A stretch of DNA of 64,000 bases from NCBI GenBank assembly GCA_048268005.1, contig JBLWWJ010000006.1:1-64000 (forward strand). Direction: 5' to 3'. This DNA is from Ancylomarina sp048268005 (GTDB lineage Bacteria; Bacteroidota; Bacteroidia; Bacteroidales; Marinifilaceae). The position numbers and the translations under genes were made by a program. The notes under the pieces were generated by a model that was given only the letters and a program-made list of their open reading frames with translations, did no database searches and was not told where the DNA came from. This document shows positions 60,270 to 64,000 of this stretch, piece after piece; the first letter of the stretch is position 1, and every line of letters starts with the position of its first letter.

Positions 60270-62699
60270 ATGGTAGAGAATTTAGTTATTGTTGAGTCCC
60301 CTGCAAAGGCGAAAACAATTGAGAAGTTTTTAGGAGATAGTTTTCTTGTGAAGTCCAGTTTTGGGCATATCCGAGATCTTGATAAGAAGGATTTTGGTAT
60401 TGATATTAAGAACAACTTTACACCTAAATATATTGTTTCGACGGACAAAAAGAAAGTTGTAACAGAACTAAAGAAGTTGGCGAAGGAAGCAAAGACGGTT
60501 TGGATTGCTTCCGATGAGGACCGCGAGGGAGAGGCAATTGCGTGGCACTTGTTTGAGGAGCTTAAATTAAAGAAAGAGAATACAAAGCGTATTGTTTTTC
60601 ATGAAATTACAAAAGATGCCATTCTGAATGCGGTTGAAAACCCACGTCAGATAGATGATAATTTGGTAAATGCCCAACAGGCTCGTCGAATTCTTGATAG
60701 ATTAGTAGGTTTTGAAATTTCACCTGTTTTGTGGAAGAAGGTTAAACCTTCTTTATCAGCAGGACGTGTACAGTCAGTGGCTGTTCGTTTGATTGTTGAA
60801 AGAGAGCGTGAGATCATTGCTTTTAAATCGAAATCATTTTATAAGGTTGTGGCGCATTTCTTAGTGACTGATAAGGATGGTTCTAAGAAATTACTAAAGT
60901 CGGAATTACCAAAGCGATTCGATACAAAAGAAGAAACCTTAAAGTTTTTGGAGTCATGTAAAAATGCAGAATATCATATTGATGATATTGTGAAGAAGCC
61001 TTCTGTTAGAAAGCCAGCTGCCCCTTTTACCACTTCAACCTTGCAGCAGGAAGCCAGTCGTAAGTTAGGATTTTCTGTTTCTCAAACCATGACAGTTGCT
61101 CAGCGTTTGTATGAGGCAGGGCATATTACCTACATGAGAACAGACTCGGTAAACTTGTCTGAATCAGCTTTAAAAACAGCTAAAGAAGAAATTACACGTT
61201 TGCATGGTGCGGACTATGTGAAGATTAGAAAATATAGCACAAAGAGTAAAGGTGCTCAAGAGGCTCACGAGGCCATTCGTCCAACATACCTTAATAAGGG
61301 GCGGGTTGAAGGTGAATCCAACGAGAAGCGTCTTTATGAATTGATTTGGAAGCGTACCATTGCTTCTCAAATGAGCGATGCCAAACTTGAGAAAACAAAC
61401 ATCAAAATCAGTATTTCAACAAATGATGAAAAATTTGTAGCGACTGGTGAGATGATAAAGTTTGAGGGTTTCTTAAAGGTTTATTTGGAATCGACTGATG
61501 ACGAAGAGCAAAAGCAAGAACAATCACTTCTTCCACAAGTAAATATTGGAGATAAATTAGAAAGTGATTTCATTAAAGCGATTCAAAATTTCACACATCG
61601 TCCTCCACGTTTTACTGAGGCAAGTTTGGTTAAAAAACTTGAAGATTTAGGTATTGGTCGTCCATCAACTTACGCTCCAACAATTACGACGGTCCAAAAC
61701 AGAGGCTATGTTGTAAAAGAATCTCGAGATGGTATACAGCGTCAATATGAAGTCTTCAGTTTGGTAGATAATGCTATTAATGAAGAAATAAATACGCAAA
61801 TAACTGGGGCTGAGAACAAGAAATTATTCCCTTCGGATATTGGAATGGTTGTGACTGATTTTTTGGTTAAGCATTTCTTGAATATCATGAATTATAATTT
61901 TACTGCTGAAGTAGAAAAGGAATTTGATGAGATCGCTGTAGGAAATTCTATCTGGTATGAGATGCTTGGGAAATTTTACTTCCCTTTTCATGAGAATGTT
62001 GAGAAAACACTGGAAACATCAGAGCGTTCAACGGGAGAAAGAATTTTAGGTGAAGATCCCAAAACAGGTAAAGTCATTCTTGTACGTATTGGTCGTTATG
62101 GTCCAATGGCTCAGCTAGGCGAAAGCGCAGAAGGAGATGAAGAGAAGCCTAAGTTTGCCAGTTTAAGAACTGGTCAGCATCTTGAAACGATAACCTTAGA
62201 AGAGGCTATTGACTTATTTAAGTTACCAAGAGACTTGGGCCTTTATGAAGACAAAAAGGTTGTTGTGGCTATTGGTCGATTTGGTCCTTATGTACGCCAC
62301 GATGGTAAATTTGCATCCTTACACAAGGATGTGGATGACCCAATGACTATCAATTTGGAGCGAGCAATTGTTTTGGTTGAAGAAAAACGCGAAAAGGATC
62401 GCTTAAAACATATTAAATCCTTTGAAGAGGATGCAGAACTTCAAATTTTGAACGGACGCTGGGGGCCATATATTTCTTATCAAAAAGAAAATTACAGATT
62501 GGCTAAGGACGTTGATCCTAAATCTCTTTCGTTCGAAGATTGTTTGAAAATAATTAAGGATACGCCTCAAAAGAAGAAAAAAACAACAGCGGCTAAGAAA
62601 ACGACAGCTGCAAATAAGAAGGCACCGGTTAAGAAAAAAACGACGGTCAAAAAGAAAACAACGACAAAGAAAACAACGGCTGCAAAAAAGAAAGAATAA
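60270..62699 (+). CDS. topA: DNA topoisomerase I
   Basis: Type IA topoisomerase relaxing negative supercoils, 809 residues. The Toprim domain begins LVIVESPAKAKTIEKFLG and contains ASDEDREGEAIAW. The catalytic Tyr is in HITYMRTDSVNLS. GRPSTYAPTI and LGIGRPS are typical. The C-terminal part holds repeated topoisomerase C-terminal (Toprim_Crpt) units (DPKTGKVILVRIGRYGPMAQLG, LGLYEDKKVVVAIGRFGPYVRH) instead of zinc fingers. A tail of about 40 residues is almost only Lys, Thr and Ala (KKTTAAKKTT type), histone-H1-like and probably DNA-binding. Confidence 0.96.
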   Translation: MVENLVIVESPAKAKTIEKFLGDSFLVKSSFGHIRDLDKKDFGIDIKNNFTPKYIVSTDKKKVVTELKKLAKEAKTVWIASDEDREGEAIAWHLFEELKLKKENTKRIVFHEITKDAILNAVENPRQIDDNLVNAQQARRILDRLVGFEISPVLWKKVKPSLSAGRVQSVAVRLIVEREREIIAFKSKSFYKVVAHFLVTDKDGSKKLLKSELPKRFDTKEETLKFLESCKNAEYHIDDIVKKPSVRKPAAPFTTSTLQQEASRKLGFSVSQTMTVAQRLYEAGHITYMRTDSVNLSESALKTAKEEITRLHGADYVKIRKYSTKSKGAQEAHEAIRPTYLNKGRVEGESNEKRLYELIWKRTIASQMSDAKLEKTNIKISISTNDEKFVATGEMIKFEGFLKVYLESTDDEEQKQEQSLLPQVNIGDKLESDFIKAIQNFTHRPPRFTEASLVKKLEDLGIGRPSTYAPTITTVQNRGYVVKESRDGIQRQYEVFSLVDNAINEEINTQITGAENKKLFPSDIGMVVTDFLVKHFLNIMNYNFTAEVEKEFDEIAVGNSIWYEMLGKFYFPFHENVEKTLETSERSTGERILGEDPKTGKVILVRIGRYGPMAQLGESAEGDEEKPKFASLRTGQHLETITLEEAIDLFKLPRDLGLYEDKKVVVAIGRFGPYVRHDGKFASLHKDVDDPMTINLERAIVLVEEKREKDRLKHIKSFEEDAELQILNGRWGPYISYQKENYRLAKDVDPKSLSFEDCLKIIKDTPQKKKKTTAAKKTTAANKKAPVKKKTTVKKKTTTKKTTAAKKKE

Positions 62700-62730
62700 T
62701 CTTTTTTTAGAGGATATTAAATAGCTTAGG

Positions 62731-62766
62731 AATCCAACGATATTGTTTCGTTGGATTTTTTTTTTG
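62731..62766 (+). terminator. Terminator of topA
   Basis: AATCCAACGA and TCGTTGGATT form a 10-bp stem with a 7-base loop and a run of more than nine T. Confidence 0.92.
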
Positions 62767-62956
62767 AATTTAATTGGCAATAAATACGATGAATTTCAGG
62801 AAAATTGTAATTTTATATCATGGTTGTTTGAATGTAAAATATGTGTTTTGTTTGACTAATGCATCCTCTACTTTGATGAAGCTTGTATAAGATGAATTTT
62901 ATTGCTTACTTTACAACAAACCAGATTATCATTAGTACGGCATCTGTTTCTAATTT

Positions 62957-63874
62957 ATGAGAAGGATATTTTTCATCATATTGGCTGTCGGGATAAGTGT
63001 AGTTTCTAAAGCTCAACAAGATCCTCAGTTCAGTCAAAATATGTATAATTTACTCACTTTTAACCCTGCATTTGCAGGTATTGGTGATGAAATGACAGGA
63101 TCCATTATCAACCGCCAGCAATGGATAGGCTTTGATGATGCACCCGTGTCTACGGCTTTCAATGGAAATATTCCATTGAAAATAGGACGTAGAATGCATG
63201 GTTTGGGTTTAACAGTAATGAGTGATAAGTTGGGGATTGAAAATAAAACCAATATCAAGTTTCAATACGCTTATCAGTTTAAAATATTTAATGGTATCTT
63301 GAATGCAGGCTTAAGTGTTGGACTGCAAAATAATGCTTTAAAAGGAGAGTGGATAGCCTTAGATGATAATGATGATCTTTTAACAGACGGAAGTATTGAT
63401 GCCAGTAAAATGGTTTTTGATGCCGGTTTAGGCTTTTATTATAGAAGTAAAACATTATATTTAGGTGCATCAACGACTCATATCAATAAGCCAAACGTGG
63501 CTTATAATGAAAGTATTGAAACCTATTTGTATAGGCATTATTATTTTATGGGTGGATATAAGCATGCTTTGTCCCACCAAATTGATATTATACCATCGTT
63601 TTTTGTGAAAACAGATGCGATAAGTACACAATATGATATCAATACGAATGTTGTATACAATAAAAAATACCGTGGTGGCGTTTCCTATAGAGTAGACGAC
63701 GCTTTTGTTTTTTTAGTTGGAATATTATTAAAGAATGGTCTAGATATAGGTGTAGCTTATGATGTTTCTGTATCGGATATTAAAAAGCCTTCATTAGAAT
63801 TTATGTTGGCTTATCATTTTACACCAAGTCTAATTAAGCGTAAGCAGAAATATAAGAGTATTCGCTTTTTGTAG
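62957..63874 (+). CDS. PorP/SprF family type IX secretion outer-membrane protein
   Basis: A 305-residue outer-membrane protein of the PorP/SprF family. Signal peptide MRRIFFIILAVGISVVSKAQ, then the family start QDPQFSQNMYNLLTFNPAFAG and INRQQWIGFDDAP. The body is alternating beta-strand. It ends with a basic KRKQKYKSIRFL, a common ending. In Porphyromonas porP precedes porK-L-M-N, and in Flavobacterium sprF follows sprB. A lipoprotein gene follows here at 63920, suiting a PorP-K order. Function: part of T9SS or attachment of secreted filaments. Confidence 0.88.
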   Translation: MRRIFFIILAVGISVVSKAQQDPQFSQNMYNLLTFNPAFAGIGDEMTGSIINRQQWIGFDDAPVSTAFNGNIPLKIGRRMHGLGLTVMSDKLGIENKTNIKFQYAYQFKIFNGILNAGLSVGLQNNALKGEWIALDDNDDLLTDGSIDASKMVFDAGLGFYYRSKTLYLGASTTHINKPNVAYNESIETYLYRHYYFMGGYKHALSHQIDIIPSFFVKTDAISTQYDINTNVVYNKKYRGGVSYRVDDAFVFLVGILLKNGLDIGVAYDVSVSDIKKPSLEFMLAYHFTPSLIKRKQKYKSIRFL

Positions 63875-63919
63875 AAGAAAATGTATTAAAAATCAGTGCC
63901 TAGCACGAATCATAGAGTT

Positions 63920-64000
63920 ATGAATAAACTTATTGTATTTATCGGAGTTGTTTTACTAATAGGATTGTTTAGCTGCAGTCGTAGAAATGAAGGTGGCGAA
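63920..64000 (+). CDS. Partial lipoprotein, probable GldK/PorK
   Basis: Only the first 27 codons are present, cut by the window end. They encode a lipoprotein signal MNKLIVFIGVVLLIGLFSC followed by SRRNEGGE; Cys about residue 19. Position 46 bases after porP/sprF suggests the SUMF1-like lipoprotein GldK/PorK of the type IX secretion ring, but no diagnostic domain is visible yet. Confidence 0.6.
   Translation, partial: MNKLIVFIGVVLLIGLFSCSRRNEGGE

Noticed and set aside
62580..62690. Short tandem-like repeats, considered as a CRISPR or microsatellite
   Set aside because: They are codon repeats for Lys-Thr-Ala inside topA, with no spacer pattern.
62403..62780. Minus-strand ORF rich in Cys, Arg, Phe opposite the topA tail
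   Set aside because: It is the antisense of the Lys/Thr/Ala repeat and has no motif or promoter.
62789..62890. 33-codon ORF between topA and the PorP/SprF gene
   Set aside because: No promoter, no recognisable features, and length expected by chance in AT-rich DNA.

Overview
The window is a continuous piece of an AT-rich Bacteroidota chromosome. Evidence for the group: gliding/type IX secretion genes (gldH, a PorP/SprF protein), Bacteroidota-type -7 promoter boxes (TAnnTTTG), the DUF3108, RicT/PSP1 and GYDIA-kinase families, several TTG or internal starts without Shine-Dalgarno sequences, and a periplasmic bleomycin-hydrolase-like peptidase. The gene set suits a marine Bacteroidia/Marinilabiliales-like or Flavobacteriia-like organism; I cannot name the genus. 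I saw no rRNA, tRNA, CRISPR array, insertion sequence or prophage. Most of the window is core genome.

Layout. 0.3-6 kb: envelope lipoprotein, thiamine-binding protein, DUF3108 protein, secreted glutaminyl cyclase, cysS. 6.4-12 kb: rnr, radA, heptose adenylyltransferase, panC-panD. 12-16 kb: GT5-only starch synthase, glmS, HAD phosphatase. 16-21 kb: FadL-type porin, a Fic protein lacking its catalytic His, AlkC, pgk. 21-27.5 kb: a 1655-residue adhesin and a LuxE-like protein. 27.6-34.4 kb: exported cysteine peptidase, YjbR, YraN, LD-carboxypeptidase, metG with a structured leader, SPFH protein. 34.5-42 kb (mostly minus strand): mrp, ATL protein, trmB, gldH, an unlisted 56-residue membrane protein, ricT, holB, qmcA-nfeD. 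42.4-49.1 kb: acyl-CoA dehydrogenase and a nearly complete mevalonate operon (idi2, HMG-CoA reductase, GYDIA kinase, mvaD, mvk). 49-50.5 kb: Kv-type channel and a small membrane protein.

50.6-57.6 kb is the most unusual part. Two tandem paralogous coiled-coil lipoproteins share an identical 15-base promoter element with a perfect sigma-54 -24 half (TTGGCAC). Beside them lie a hybrid histidine kinase and a sigma-54-dependent NtrC-type regulator. Upstream of the regulator sits a complete cobalamin riboswitch that ends in a strong terminator with no gene between, so it looks like a free-standing B12-responsive RNA next to a two-component system. 57.7-64 kb: penicillin-binding protein 1A, topA, a PorP/SprF protein and the start of a lipoprotein that is probably GldK/PorK.

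How the genes work together: glmS, PBP1A and LdcA serve peptidoglycan; rfaE2 serves LPS heptose; panC/panD serve CoA; the mevalonate cluster makes isoprenoid precursors; gldH, porP and the edge lipoprotein belong to gliding/T9SS. Coordinates are from reading the sequence; no searches or folding programs were run.
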